Source of the DNA: Acidimicrobiia bacterium
GTDB taxonomy: Bacteria; Actinomycetota; Acidimicrobiia; Acidimicrobiales; VFJN01
NCBI GenBank assembly: GCA_009694375.1
Contig: SHVB01000004.1
Location: 1-64,000, forward strand
Length of the DNA: 64,000 nt
Direction: 5' to 3'
Below, in pieces: positions 26,437-34,955 of this stretch. A program made the translations under genes and the position numbers. The notes beneath the pieces were generated by a model, which was not told where the DNA came from, did not search any database, and saw only the letters and a program-made list of their open reading frames with translations. Within the stretch, counting starts at the first letter, position 1. Each line of letters opens with the position of its first letter.

Positions 26437-27092
26437 CCCCAGGGGTGCGTGACGCGATGAGTGAGGCGATCGGCACCCTCGTCTAGGCCGGGCAAGGTGG
26501 ATTGCAGGGGTATCCCGCGTTCACTGACCCAGTCGAGCACCAACGCCTCCACCTCCGCCCAGGTAGACGCCCGGGGGCCTTCGACCGCTTGGTTGTAGGG
26601 GGCATCAAAGACAATCACGGGGTTGCCGGCCGCTCGCAAGGCCTGCACGTTGTGGGTGGCGTCGTCGACGTAGGCATCGGCTTCCACCTCCGGTTTTGCC
26701 CCCAGGAAGCAGATGTCCCGGTAGGGGATGCCTTTGTCGTCGAGCCAGGCCACGGTGTCGGCCACGGCGATGGCATGACCCCAGTTCACGCAGAGACGAT
26801 GCGTGATGATGCGGATCCATACCCCCGCATCGGAGAGCCGCCAGAGGCTCTCGGCTACTCCTGGCAACGTGGGCATCGTGCGGAACATGTGGTGTTCGAG
26901 CACCGCCAGACGGTGGAGGCGGTCGAACTCTTCGGGACCATGGATGCCCCATTCGGCGAAGTCCCAGGTGCGGGCGTCGACGAGTGTCTCCGGGGCCACC
27001 TGACGGTCGGCGGCAACCACGGCTCGGAAGGCGGCGGTGTAGTCGCCGCAGACGCCGTCGAGGTCTACCCCCAGGATGAATTCGCGGGTCAT
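26433..27092 (-). CDS. HAD-superfamily hydrolase, 5'(3')-nucleotidase-like
   Basis: The 219-residue protein has the HAD nucleophile motif VDLDGVCGDY (D10 and acid/base D12), and a later VDDATHNVQALRAAGNPVIVFD block with the metal-binding aspartates. The form resembles the 5'-nucleotidase deoxy (NT5C) type phosphatases. It is probably a nucleotidase or related small-phosphate hydrolase; the exact substrate is unknown. ATG 27092 lies 7 bp after the alpha/beta hydrolase stop, so the two form an operon. Confidence 0.8.
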   Translation of the reverse strand: MTREFILGVDLDGVCGDYTAAFRAVVAADRQVAPETLVDARTWDFAEWGIHGPEEFDRLHRLAVLEHHMFRTMPTLPGVAESLWRLSDAGVWIRIITHRLCVNWGHAIAVADTVAWLDDKGIPYRDICFLGAKPEVEADAYVDDATHNVQALRAAGNPVIVFDAPYNQAVEGPRASTWAEVEALVLDWVSERGIPLQSTLPGLDEGADRLTHRVTHPWG

Positions 27093-27099
27093 GGCGGCC

Positions 27100-27774
27100 T
27101 CACAGGGATGCCCCGAGGAACGTGAGGGCGGCATCGATGCAGCCAAAATCTTTCGGCGTGGCGAAGTGGTCGATGTTGCGCAAGGTGACCAGTTCGGCGT
27201 GAGGAAGCAGCTCTACCAGTGGCTCGCCGGGGCCGGCGAAGTCTTGGTCGCCAAGGATCACCAGGACTGGGATGTTCACCCGGGCCAGGCTCTGCGCACT
27301 TAGGGCGGGGCGCGACGACTGGAGGCAGGCGGCGAGGGCGAGCGGATCCACGTCGGGGTGCTGGGCCAGGCCGGCGAAGTAGGCCACGACGGGATTGGCG
27401 GGATCACCTTCGCCCTGGATGGCCCGCAACACCAGATCACTGCCGTCGCTGCGCAACAGGTTGGCGCCGACGGCAGTGAGCACAAGGCGCTCGAAGCGCT
27501 CGGGCACCTCGCTGGCGAGGCTGAGCAGCACCCGGGCACCGAGTGAGAAGCCGATGGCGTCGACCGGTTCGGCGGGGAGTTGGGCCAGCACCAATTGCTC
27601 CATGGCGTCGTAGGCCGCCGGGTCGTGGGGCTTGGCGGCGGTGCCGTGGCCGAGCAGATCGATCGGCCACGCGCGACGGCCGGCATCGGCGAGGAGGTCG
27701 AGCCATCCGTTGTCGCCCCAGGTGCGCGCACTAGAGGTGGCGAACCCGTGCACGAGCGCAACAGAAGTGGACAT
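27100..27774 (-). CDS. Alpha/beta hydrolase
   Basis: The 224-residue enzyme has LVHGFATS as the oxyanion region, the nucleophile elbow GFSLGA with S77, an Asp in LGDQDFAG, and His in NIDHFATP that complete the triad. It is shorter than most lipases, and no signal peptide is present. It is a cytoplasmic esterase, thioesterase or related hydrolase; the substrate is unknown. It starts at ATG 27774, 19 bp after the membrane protein gene, and is followed by the nucleotidase-like gene. Confidence 0.87.
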   Translation of the reverse strand: MSTSVALVHGFATSSARTWGDNGWLDLLADAGRRAWPIDLLGHGTAAKPHDPAAYDAMEQLVLAQLPAEPVDAIGFSLGARVLLSLASEVPERFERLVLTAVGANLLRSDGSDLVLRAIQGEGDPANPVVAYFAGLAQHPDVDPLALAACLQSSRPALSAQSLARVNIPVLVILGDQDFAGPGEPLVELLPHAELVTLRNIDHFATPKDFGCIDAALTFLGASL

Positions 27775-27793
27775 CTCCAGATCCTAGGAGAGG

Positions 27794-29323
27794 TCAGTCC
27801 TCGGCCCGCAGGATGGCGCCATCGGCAAAGGGTTCGGCTACCAAACCGGGTACCAACGCCTCCAGTTCGTCCCGGCTCAGTAAACGCGGATAGGTGAACC
27901 CCTCCACGTACACCACCGCCCCCCCGGCGGCCAGGCCATCGCGCAGGGCGGCCAGATTGGCCTCGAACCCGGGATCGGTGAGGCCGCTGTAGCCGTTGGT
28001 GCGGGCGGGCACTGGGAATGCTTGTCGTTCGGCCCGCAGCGACAGCAGCGTTACGTCGTTGGTCCACAGCGACGTGGCGGCGGGTAGGGCGCGCACGGCG
28101 GCGAGGGTGGGTGAGGTGGCGAAGCGGCGCTGGCTGTATTCGATGCCATCGCCTCGGGACTGGTGGATCCAGTCGGCGGTGCGGGCGAGTTGGGCACAGA
28201 GCACCACAACAACCAGCGAGAGCCCGATGGCACGAAGCCGGGGTTGGTGGGTGGTGTCGACCGGCCACGCTGCGCCGAGCATCAGGATCACCAGGGGTAC
28301 CACGGGCAGGACCAGGCGGTCGTCCGCCACGATGGCCTGATCGAGCCACGTCTTGCTGACCGCCAACATGATGATCTGGGCGAGAGCCATCCCGCCGGCC
28401 AACACGACCAACGGCGGGCGAGGGGTGCGCCCTCCTCCGGCTCCAGTCGCCGCCCGCCCGATGACCACCACCGCCACTATCCCCGCCCCCAACACCAACG
28501 CCCGGGTCAGGGCGGGCCCTAGGCCACTCGGCAGCCAATAGGCACCGAGGGTGTCCACGAGGGTGCGCAGGTCGCCCACCCCGGGGGGATGCCACACGAT
28601 CGCCCTAGTGGATTGTGGCGCTGCATCGAGCAGGAGGCGCGTGCTGAAGTACCAGGTGGCGGCGCCCCCGAGCGCGATGGTGGCCCCGGCTCGTACCTGC
28701 GCCCGTCGTCCGTGTACCAGGACGGGTACCAGGACCGCTAAGACGGGGACGGTGACCAGCGCCCCATGGCGGGCCAGTCCTGCGGCTCCAGCCGCCGCGG
28801 CGGTCACCACCAACCACCGTGGCCGCGTGACGGCTATGGCCGCAGAAGTCACGGCGGCGACGACTGCGGTGATGGACAGGACCTCGGCCATGACGTAGCC
28901 CGTCCAGCGCAGCATGGCGGCCGAGGTGGCTAGGAGTAGCGCCGCCGTTACGGGCACGGCGATGGCATCGGCCCCGCGTCGGGGCCGGGCGGCGGCCACG
29001 GCGGCGGCCACCATGACGATGATGGCCATGAGGCAGGCAATGTTCACCGCCCGGGCCGCCTCGCGGGCGGTGGCGGTGCCGAATCGAGCCCCGGCGATGG
29101 TGGCGGAGTAACCGGGCGGGAACACCCCGTTGAGTACGAGAGGAACCCGCCACGGGTCGTCGCGGTAGGCGGTGGCCGCCAGTTCGTAGGAGGCTGAATC
29201 CACGCTGAGGCCGGGCCCGTTGGGAGCCGTGGCGAAGGCCACCACCCCACCCGCCGTCACCGCCACGAGGACCACCAGGACAGCCACGATCCGGCGGGGG
29301 ACGTGAACGGGGCGGCGACTCAT
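27794..29323 (-). CDS. Polytopic membrane protein, glycosyltransferase-C-like
   Basis: The 509-residue protein has about 10 hydrophobic helices and a soluble C-terminal segment of roughly 100 residues (LWTNDVTLLSLRAERQAF to GAILRAED). It resembles GT-C mannosyl-/arabinosyltransferase-like proteins in layout: a first helix at 12-33 is followed by an external loop with GLSVDSASYELAATAYRDD, whose acidic residue sits where GT-C enzymes keep a catalytic Asp. This is inference from topology. ATG 29323 is preferred to the longer frame. It is divergent from the GT2-methyltransferase gene. Confidence 0.72.
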   Translation of the reverse strand: MSRRPVHVPRRIVAVLVVLVAVTAGGVVAFATAPNGPGLSVDSASYELAATAYRDDPWRVPLVLNGVFPPGYSATIAGARFGTATAREAARAVNIACLMAIIVMVAAAVAAARPRRGADAIAVPVTAALLLATSAAMLRWTGYVMAEVLSITAVVAAVTSAAIAVTRPRWLVVTAAAAGAAGLARHGALVTVPVLAVLVPVLVHGRRAQVRAGATIALGGAATWYFSTRLLLDAAPQSTRAIVWHPPGVGDLRTLVDTLGAYWLPSGLGPALTRALVLGAGIVAVVVIGRAATGAGGGRTPRPPLVVLAGGMALAQIIMLAVSKTWLDQAIVADDRLVLPVVPLVILMLGAAWPVDTTHQPRLRAIGLSLVVVVLCAQLARTADWIHQSRGDGIEYSQRRFATSPTLAAVRALPAATSLWTNDVTLLSLRAERQAFPVPARTNGYSGLTDPGFEANLAALRDGLAAGGAVVYVEGFTYPRLLSRDELEALVPGLVAEPFADGAILRAED

Positions 29324-29332
29324 GGCACTAGA

Positions 29333-29367
29333 GCATGACTCGTTGGGCCCGACGCACTGAGTCATGC
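29333..29367. promoter_or_regulatory. 9-bp inverted repeat in a divergent promoter region
   Basis: GCATGACTC (29333-29341) and GAGTCATGC (29359-29367) are perfect complements separated by 17 bp. They lie between two divergent envelope genes. It could be an operator for a dimeric regulator, or an RNA hairpin in the leader of the plus-strand gene. Confidence 0.5.
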
Positions 29368-29421
29368 CTCGCCCGGTCCAGGATCCTTCCGGGTTCCCGG
29401 CCGGCCAGTAAGATGCTAAGG

Positions 29422-30858
29422 ATGAAAAAAGTTGGGATTCTCGTGGTGGCCTACAACGCGGCCAGCACGCTCGCGCAAACCCTCGATCGCATCCCCTTGG
29501 ATTTCCGGGGGGAAATCCACGAGATCCTCATCGGCGACGACTACAGCCAAGACTCCACCCACCTCGTGGCGCTCGGATACCAGCAGATTGCCCCGGAACT
29601 ACCGCTGCGGATCGTCCGTCATGAACACAACCTCGGTTACGGCGGCAACCAGAAGTGGGGCTACCAGTACGCCATCGAGCACGGGTGGGACGTGGTGGTG
29701 CTGCTCCATGGCGACGGTCAGTACGCCCCCGAGTTGCTGCCTTCCATGATCAAGCCCATTGTGGACGGCCGGGCGGAGGCAGTCTTCGGGTCGCGGATCA
29801 TGAACCAGGGTGAAGCCCGTCGCGGCGGCATGCCAGCCTACAAATACGTGGGCAACCGGATTCTCACCACCTTCCAAAACGCGGTGGTGGGTACCGAACT
29901 CACGGAGTGGCACTCCGGTTACCGGGCCTACGACGTGAAGGCACTAGAGGCACTCCCGCTCGACGTCAACGCCGACGGCTTCAACTTTGACACGGAGATC
30001 ATCATTCAGCTCCATGAGGCCGGGTACCGGATCCACGAGATCCCCATCCCCACCTACTACGGCGACGAGATCTGTTACGTCGACGGCCTGGGCTACGCCA
30101 AAGACGTCGTGAAGGATGTGCTGCGGTATCGCGCCCACAAGATGGGCTTCGGCACCGGGGCGAAGGCGTTTTCCTCCACTGCCTATGACATCAAAGCGGG
30201 TGATGATTCGTCCCACGGTCGGATCCAACGGTGGATGAGTCTGCGACCGCCCTCGCGTATTTTGGATCTCGGCTGCTCCGACGGGGAGTTGGGGGCTCGG
30301 CTGATCGAGATGGGGCATGAAGTCATCGGGGTGGACCTCGAGGAACACAAGGGCGTGCGGGGGCGACTTACCGATTTCTTCCAGGCCGATCTTGAGCAGG
30401 GAATCCCCGAGGGAGTCGGGGAAAATTTTGACGTGGTGCTGTGCGCGGATGTTCTCGAGCACGTTCGTTCGCCGGAAGATGTCCTGGAATCGGCCCGGTC
30501 GGTGCTTCGCTCCGGGGGGAGTGTGATCACCAGTATCCCCAACTTCGGCCATTGGTATCCGCGTGTTCGGGTGGCGGTGGGTCGCTTCGACTACGACGCT
30601 CGGGGCATCCTGGATCGCGGGCACCTGCGGTTCTTCACCAAGAGGAGTTTCGGCCATCTGGTGTATTCGAACGGCTGGGAAATCCGTCGCGAGGAAGCGA
30701 TCGGTCTCCCCTTGGAGGTAGCCGATCGCGGAGCGTCCGGGCCGGGTGGCGGAAGCGGGGTGCGCGACACACTGCGCCGCCTCGACGGCGCGCTGGTGGC
30801 GATCCGCCCGCAACTGTTCAGCTATCAGTTCGTGTACGAGTTGTGTTCGCGGGATTGA
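29422..30858 (+). CDS. Fusion of GT2 glycosyltransferase and SAM methyltransferase
   Basis: The 478-residue protein joins a GT2 domain (about 1-230: VGILVVAYNAAST, GDDYSQDS, LLHGDGQY) to a class I methyltransferase domain (about 255-400: ILDLGCSDGELG, VLCADVLEHV). The GT2 half resembles polyprenyl-phosphate or dolichol-phosphate sugar transferases. The joined domains suggest a sugar moiety is transferred and an intermediate or lipid is methylated by the same protein (inference). ATG 29422 or 29413 may start it; 29422 begins the conserved fold. It is convergent with the next membrane gene, with 6 bp between stop codons. Confidence 0.8.
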   Translation: MKKVGILVVAYNAASTLAQTLDRIPLDFRGEIHEILIGDDYSQDSTHLVALGYQQIAPELPLRIVRHEHNLGYGGNQKWGYQYAIEHGWDVVVLLHGDGQYAPELLPSMIKPIVDGRAEAVFGSRIMNQGEARRGGMPAYKYVGNRILTTFQNAVVGTELTEWHSGYRAYDVKALEALPLDVNADGFNFDTEIIIQLHEAGYRIHEIPIPTYYGDEICYVDGLGYAKDVVKDVLRYRAHKMGFGTGAKAFSSTAYDIKAGDDSSHGRIQRWMSLRPPSRILDLGCSDGELGARLIEMGHEVIGVDLEEHKGVRGRLTDFFQADLEQGIPEGVGENFDVVLCADVLEHVRSPEDVLESARSVLRSGGSVITSIPNFGHWYPRVRVAVGRFDYDARGILDRGHLRFFTKRSFGHLVYSNGWEIRREEAIGLPLEVADRGASGPGGGSGVRDTLRRLDGALVAIRPQLFSYQFVYELCSRD

Positions 30859-30864
30859 AGAGGC

Positions 30865-33015
30865 TCAGCGAGCCGCCTCTTGGCGCAGTTCCTCGCAACG
30901 ACGAAGATTGCGTTCCGGCAGCGGGTCGAACCGGCCCGTGTAGGTATCGGCTAGCAACGGATCGTCGATAATATCCGCGCCTGCGGTGATGGCGGCGTCG
31001 GCAGGGGTCGTATAGAAACTCTGAAAGGCCAATACGTCATCGAGCCAGATCTGGACGAACTCGAGCCGGGGATCTACCACGAGATCGAGGGTGTACGTGC
31101 GCTCAGGCGGCAGAAATAACGTGGGGCTGCGATAGCCACTGCCGGGGCCTTGATAGTTGAACCGTACCCCGGCGCCGCCCATCCATTCGGCATAGAGCTG
31201 TCCGTCGCCGGCCGAACTGGTGAGCGTGAACAGCGGGAGTCGGGTGCCGGGCGCTTCAGCCGGAAACGTGATGCTGCGCAGGTAGCGGCCACCGGCTTCA
31301 GAGCGCACCAGGGGGTTCCAGGCATGATGCTTCGAGGCGTTCAGGGGCATGCCGTCGGCCAGGTACATGGCCTCGCAATCGCCGATGATGGTGACCTCAC
31401 CGCGACGGGCGTCGTTGGGGAGTCCCTCGCCCGGTCGAAGCGGGATAAACGGTTCGCCTCCGAGCGACTGGGCTATGTCGTAGCGCGTATCCAGGAAGCC
31501 TATGGCTACATCGTCTTTCACGTCGGAGCTGTAGAGCCGACCGAAGATCAGGCCAAGGGAGAAGTTCACCCACACCCCCGCCAGCAGCAAAACCCCCAGG
31601 GTGGCCCACACCGGAACGACCCAGCGGGGGCGATGATCAGCCACCGCGGTGCTGCGGGCCAGCAGGTGGTGAACCCCGATGAGGCTGAGGATCACCAGGG
31701 CAGGAATGAGGTCGGTGAGGTAGCGGTTGGCGACGTAGGCGAAGGGGAGGATGGTGATCCCCCCGGCCAGGGCGCCGAGGGCGGGCCCGCGCAGGGCGGC
31801 CACGCCGGTGCCCGATGCCCCGCGCGGGGCTCGGAGCAGCGCCCACCCCCCGATCGCCGCTAACACCGCCAGCACCGGCATGGATGACGGCAGGCTGCTG
31901 GCGTAGTCGACCAGGTCGAACTCCACGCCACCGAAGGGACGGGCGGGTGGGGGGAAATCGATGAAGGGGAAGGCCGAGGTGAACCGCAGGGCATCGGGTC
32001 GGATGTACTGGACCACGGTGGTGGGAACCCACTTGAAGCCGAACAGCGTGCCGTTGTTGGCATCCAGGAATTGGCGCCGTTGGGCATCTTCGATGCTGAA
32101 GCCCTGGCTATAGAACGGGATGGAGAACAGGGTGGCGAACTTGATGTAGTTCACCGCCGCGTACACGGCCACGGGAATGACGGCGGCCAGGGCGGGAGCC
32201 ACCACGGGCACACGGCCATCGGGACGGCTGGCGCTGCCCGCCCAGGCGAACCATGCGTGGCTCCGACCGCGCCGTCGGGTCATCGCGACGATGAGGTTCC
32301 CGCCAGCCAGGATGGCCATGGCGGCCACAGCCCCCAGGGCCACCGAACTGCGAGAGCACATAGCCAAGGTGATGACCAGTCCCGCCCACGCGAAGCGGCG
32401 CCGACTCGGCCGCTGCACACATCCCACTACGGCGTCGATGCCCACGATTGTCCAGGCCGCGCCCCATAACGATGCCTCGTGGTAGACCCACGCCCGACTG
32501 GCTTCGAACAGGAACGTGGAGCCACCGCCCACCGCAAAGGTGATGAGGGCGGCGATGGCGAGATCGCCGCGCCCGAGCGGCGTGGCCGGGCGCACCAGGG
32601 CCCTGATGCGCCAGTGGAGACGGGTGGTGCCTGCCATCGCCACGAGGGTGGCGAGAATCATCGAGAGTTGTGTGAGGCGGGAGTCGAAGCGGGTGGTCAG
32701 CGCCGCTAGGGGGAGGCGAGCTAAGGCAGGCCAGGGTCCTTGATACATGTAGGCGCGGCCGTCATGCAGGAACTTTTCGATGCTCAAGATCCCATCGGGA
32801 ATGCTCCAGCGGCCTGCCAGCCAGGCGTGCGCTTGCGCATCGTAGAAATCCCCGCTGCGTTGCCACTGGAGGAGATCGGCACGCCCGCGGGTAATCACGA
32901 AGGTGAACAGCGCGAGCGCTACGGTGGCGCCGGCGCCGCTGGCCAAGAGGAAACGACCTTGGGCGCCAGTGGTCCAGGCCGGTTGCCATCGACGGCGTGG
33001 TATTACCGGAGACAT
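30865..33015 (-). CDS. Large membrane protein, GT-C-like, with extracytoplasmic C-terminal domain
   Basis: The 716-residue protein has about 11 hydrophobic helices up to residue 490. It begins with an external loop containing DFYDAQAHAWLAGRWSIP and ends with a beta-rich domain (VTIIGDCEAMYLADG, then GYRSPTLFLPPERTYTL). Its N-terminal loop and C-terminal domain match the protein at 44813-46891, so the two are paralogs. The structure suggests a polyprenol-sugar-dependent glycosyltransferase. Its start at ATG 33015 overlaps the upstream GT4 gene by 13 bp, which implies coupling. Confidence 0.75.
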   Translation of the reverse strand: MSPVIPRRRWQPAWTTGAQGRFLLASGAGATVALALFTFVITRGRADLLQWQRSGDFYDAQAHAWLAGRWSIPDGILSIEKFLHDGRAYMYQGPWPALARLPLAALTTRFDSRLTQLSMILATLVAMAGTTRLHWRIRALVRPATPLGRGDLAIAALITFAVGGGSTFLFEASRAWVYHEASLWGAAWTIVGIDAVVGCVQRPSRRRFAWAGLVITLAMCSRSSVALGAVAAMAILAGGNLIVAMTRRRGRSHAWFAWAGSASRPDGRVPVVAPALAAVIPVAVYAAVNYIKFATLFSIPFYSQGFSIEDAQRRQFLDANNGTLFGFKWVPTTVVQYIRPDALRFTSAFPFIDFPPPARPFGGVEFDLVDYASSLPSSMPVLAVLAAIGGWALLRAPRGASGTGVAALRGPALGALAGGITILPFAYVANRYLTDLIPALVILSLIGVHHLLARSTAVADHRPRWVVPVWATLGVLLLAGVWVNFSLGLIFGRLYSSDVKDDVAIGFLDTRYDIAQSLGGEPFIPLRPGEGLPNDARRGEVTIIGDCEAMYLADGMPLNASKHHAWNPLVRSEAGGRYLRSITFPAEAPGTRLPLFTLTSSAGDGQLYAEWMGGAGVRFNYQGPGSGYRSPTLFLPPERTYTLDLVVDPRLEFVQIWLDDVLAFQSFYTTPADAAITAGADIIDDPLLADTYTGRFDPLPERNLRRCEELRQEAAR

Positions 33016-34160
33016 TGGTCCGCCACGCTCTGTAAGACCTCTAGGGCGGTGCGATCCCAGGTGAGCCCGTCGGCCTGTGTTTGGGCGGCGGCTCCCAGCG
33101 CGGTCCGGAGATCGCAATCGGTGAGGACCTGCTCGATAGCGGCGGTGAGTTCGTGCTGGTTGTCGACGAGCAGTCCGGTGCGCTGGTCCTGCACCACATC
33201 CACGTGGCCATCGATTCGAGTGGCCACCGCCGGGGTGCCGCAGGCGGCGCCCTCGGTGAGGGTCATGCCCCATCCCTCGTGCGACGAGGCGCTGGCGACG
33301 AGCCACGCGGATCGGTAGTGATCCACCAGCGCCTCCGGGGAGATTCGACCCTCGAAATGCACGAAGGCGTCGGCTTGTTGGTCGTGCACGAGGCGGGCCA
33401 ACGCGCTGCGCTCGTAACCTTCCCCGACAATGACCAACTGCACCTCAGGGAGACGAGGTCGGATCGCCGACACGGCGGCGATGATCCACTCGAGGCGCTT
33501 GTGGGGGACGAGTCGACCTACCACCAGTACTCGGGGATGGGCACTGCGTGTGCCGCCCGGGGAGAAGCGCGGGTCGATGCCGTTGGGCACCGCGGTGATC
33601 TGGTCGGCGGGGATGCCCAAGCGGTGAATGATTTGCTGCCGTGACGACGGCGATGGCGTGAGGATGCGCGAATGTCGATACAGGCGGGGGGCCACGCGCA
33701 GTTCGAGCACCTCACCGAGGCGGGCGAGGTGCGGCGTCATCACCTGCCGCCACATGTCGCCGTGGACATGGTGAATGAAGGTGGTCCGCGGACCCCGGGC
33801 CCACAGGGGGGTGAAAAAAGGGAGGCCGTTCCACACTTCCAACAGCCCGTCGCGGCGACCGCCCGATCGGCGGAGTTCCTGTAGGGGGGCATCCAGGAAT
33901 ACGAGGTGCCGCCCCCGGCGACGGATCACCCGGTAGCCGTCGCGCTCGATCTGGTTGGGATGGCCCTGGGCATGGGAGGTGCGCATCACCACCTCGATGC
34001 CGGCGGCCGCCCAGCGCAAGGCAATCTCCGCTGCGTGCACCTCTGATCCGCCGGCTTCGATGTCGTCGAGGTCACGCCAGGCGAGTATGTGCATCCGGCG
34101 TAGGCCCGCGGCGGTGGCTACGTCGCCCAGCTTCTGGCGATCAGGGGTGGTCTCGGGCAT
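33003..34160 (-). CDS. GT4-family glycosyltransferase
   Basis: The 385-residue GT-B enzyme has an N-terminal fold with GGSEVHAAEIALRWAAAG and a C-terminal donor domain with VVGRLVPHKRLEW, VIVGEGYERSAL and the E-x7-E-type HEGWGMTLTEGAACGTPAVA. It is a retaining cytoplasmic glycosyltransferase, probably acting on a lipid-linked acceptor. It is cotranscribed with the membrane protein downstream. ATG 34160 is chosen; the extra codons to 34205 look unlike the fold. It is divergent from the mannose-synthase gene across about 60 bp. Confidence 0.88.
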   Translation of the reverse strand: MPETTPDRQKLGDVATAAGLRRMHILAWRDLDDIEAGGSEVHAAEIALRWAAAGIEVVMRTSHAQGHPNQIERDGYRVIRRRGRHLVFLDAPLQELRRSGGRRDGLLEVWNGLPFFTPLWARGPRTTFIHHVHGDMWRQVMTPHLARLGEVLELRVAPRLYRHSRILTPSPSSRQQIIHRLGIPADQITAVPNGIDPRFSPGGTRSAHPRVLVVGRLVPHKRLEWIIAAVSAIRPRLPEVQLVIVGEGYERSALARLVHDQQADAFVHFEGRISPEALVDHYRSAWLVASASSHEGWGMTLTEGAACGTPAVATRIDGHVDVVQDQRTGLLVDNQHELTAAIEQVLTDCDLRTALGAAAQTQADGLTWDRTALEVLQSVADQCLR

Positions 34161-34199
34161 CGGAACTCCCGACCCTAGTGGTGGTTCCAGTGAGGGAAT

Positions 34200-34226
34200 G
34201 GGCACCGCTAAGGTTCAGCGGTGCCC
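34200..34226 (+). promoter_or_regulatory. Hairpin that spans the start codon of the polyprenol-phosphate mannose synthase gene
   Basis: GGGCACCGCT (34200-34209) pairs perfectly with AGCGGTGCCC (34217-34226) around a 7-base loop. The GTG start (34221-34223) lies in the 3' arm. It may limit ribosome access, or be an operator palindrome if transcription starts further downstream. Confidence 0.5.
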
Positions 34227-34955
34227 CGCTCGACGCGCCCGTTGGTGGTGATTCCGACCTACCAAGAGGCGGAAAACATTGTGACGGTTCTCGAGCAGGT
34301 GCGCGCGGTGGCCCCCGAGTTGTCGGTGCTCGTGGTGGACGACGGCAGTCCCGACGGGACGGCGGACCTCGCTGAGTCGGCGGGGGTGGCGTTGGGTCAG
34401 ATTTCGGTGTTGCGCCGCACCCACAAGTCGGGGCTGGGCGGCGCCTATCGGGCCGGCTTCGAGTGGGGTATCGAGATGGGCTACGACGTGTTGGTGGAGA
34501 TGGATGCCGACCTGTCCCACAACCCCGCCGATGTGCCGCGTCTGCTGGACGCAGTGGACAACGGTGCGTCGTTGGCGGTGGGCTCTCGCTACGTAAGTGG
34601 TGGCGGCACCCCGCATTGGCCCCTGCGGCGGCGCCTTCTGTCGCGTTGGGGAAACCGATATGCCGGCATGGTGTTAGGTCTCGGCGTGCGGGATGCCACC
34701 GCAGGGTTTCGTGCCTACCGGGCCGAATTGCTCCAGGCCATCGACTACCAGACCACCAGTGCCGATGGCTACGCCTTCCAGGTGGAGATGGCCTACCGCG
34801 TCCGGCGGGCGGGGGGGTTGATCACAGAGGTGCCGATCATCTTCTCCGACCGGGTGCGCGGCACCTCCAAAATGTCGTCACGGATCGTGGCCGAAGCCAT
34901 GCTCCTGGTTACCTGGTGGGCCCTGCGAGATCGAGTGTTTCGGCGGGGCCGCTAA
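34221..34955 (+). CDS. Polyprenol monophosphomannose synthase (GT2)
   Basis: The 244-residue length and motifs match the Ppm1/DPM1 family: VVIPTYQEAENI at the start, VVDDGSPDGTAD, MDADLSHNP with the metal-binding DAD, and the SGGGTPHW loop, followed by VGLRVR-like ITEVPIIFSDR. It transfers mannose from GDP-mannose to polyprenyl phosphate on the inner face of the membrane. The product feeds GT-C mannosyltransferases outside. The mycobacterial Lnt-like second domain is absent. Its 3' end overlaps the convergent FAD enzyme gene by 4 bp. Confidence 0.9.
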   Translation: MPRSTRPLVVIPTYQEAENIVTVLEQVRAVAPELSVLVVDDGSPDGTADLAESAGVALGQISVLRRTHKSGLGGAYRAGFEWGIEMGYDVLVEMDADLSHNPADVPRLLDAVDNGASLAVGSRYVSGGGTPHWPLRRRLLSRWGNRYAGMVLGLGVRDATAGFRAYRAELLQAIDYQTTSADGYAFQVEMAYRVRRAGGLITEVPIIFSDRVRGTSKMSSRIVAEAMLLVTWWALRDRVFRRGR

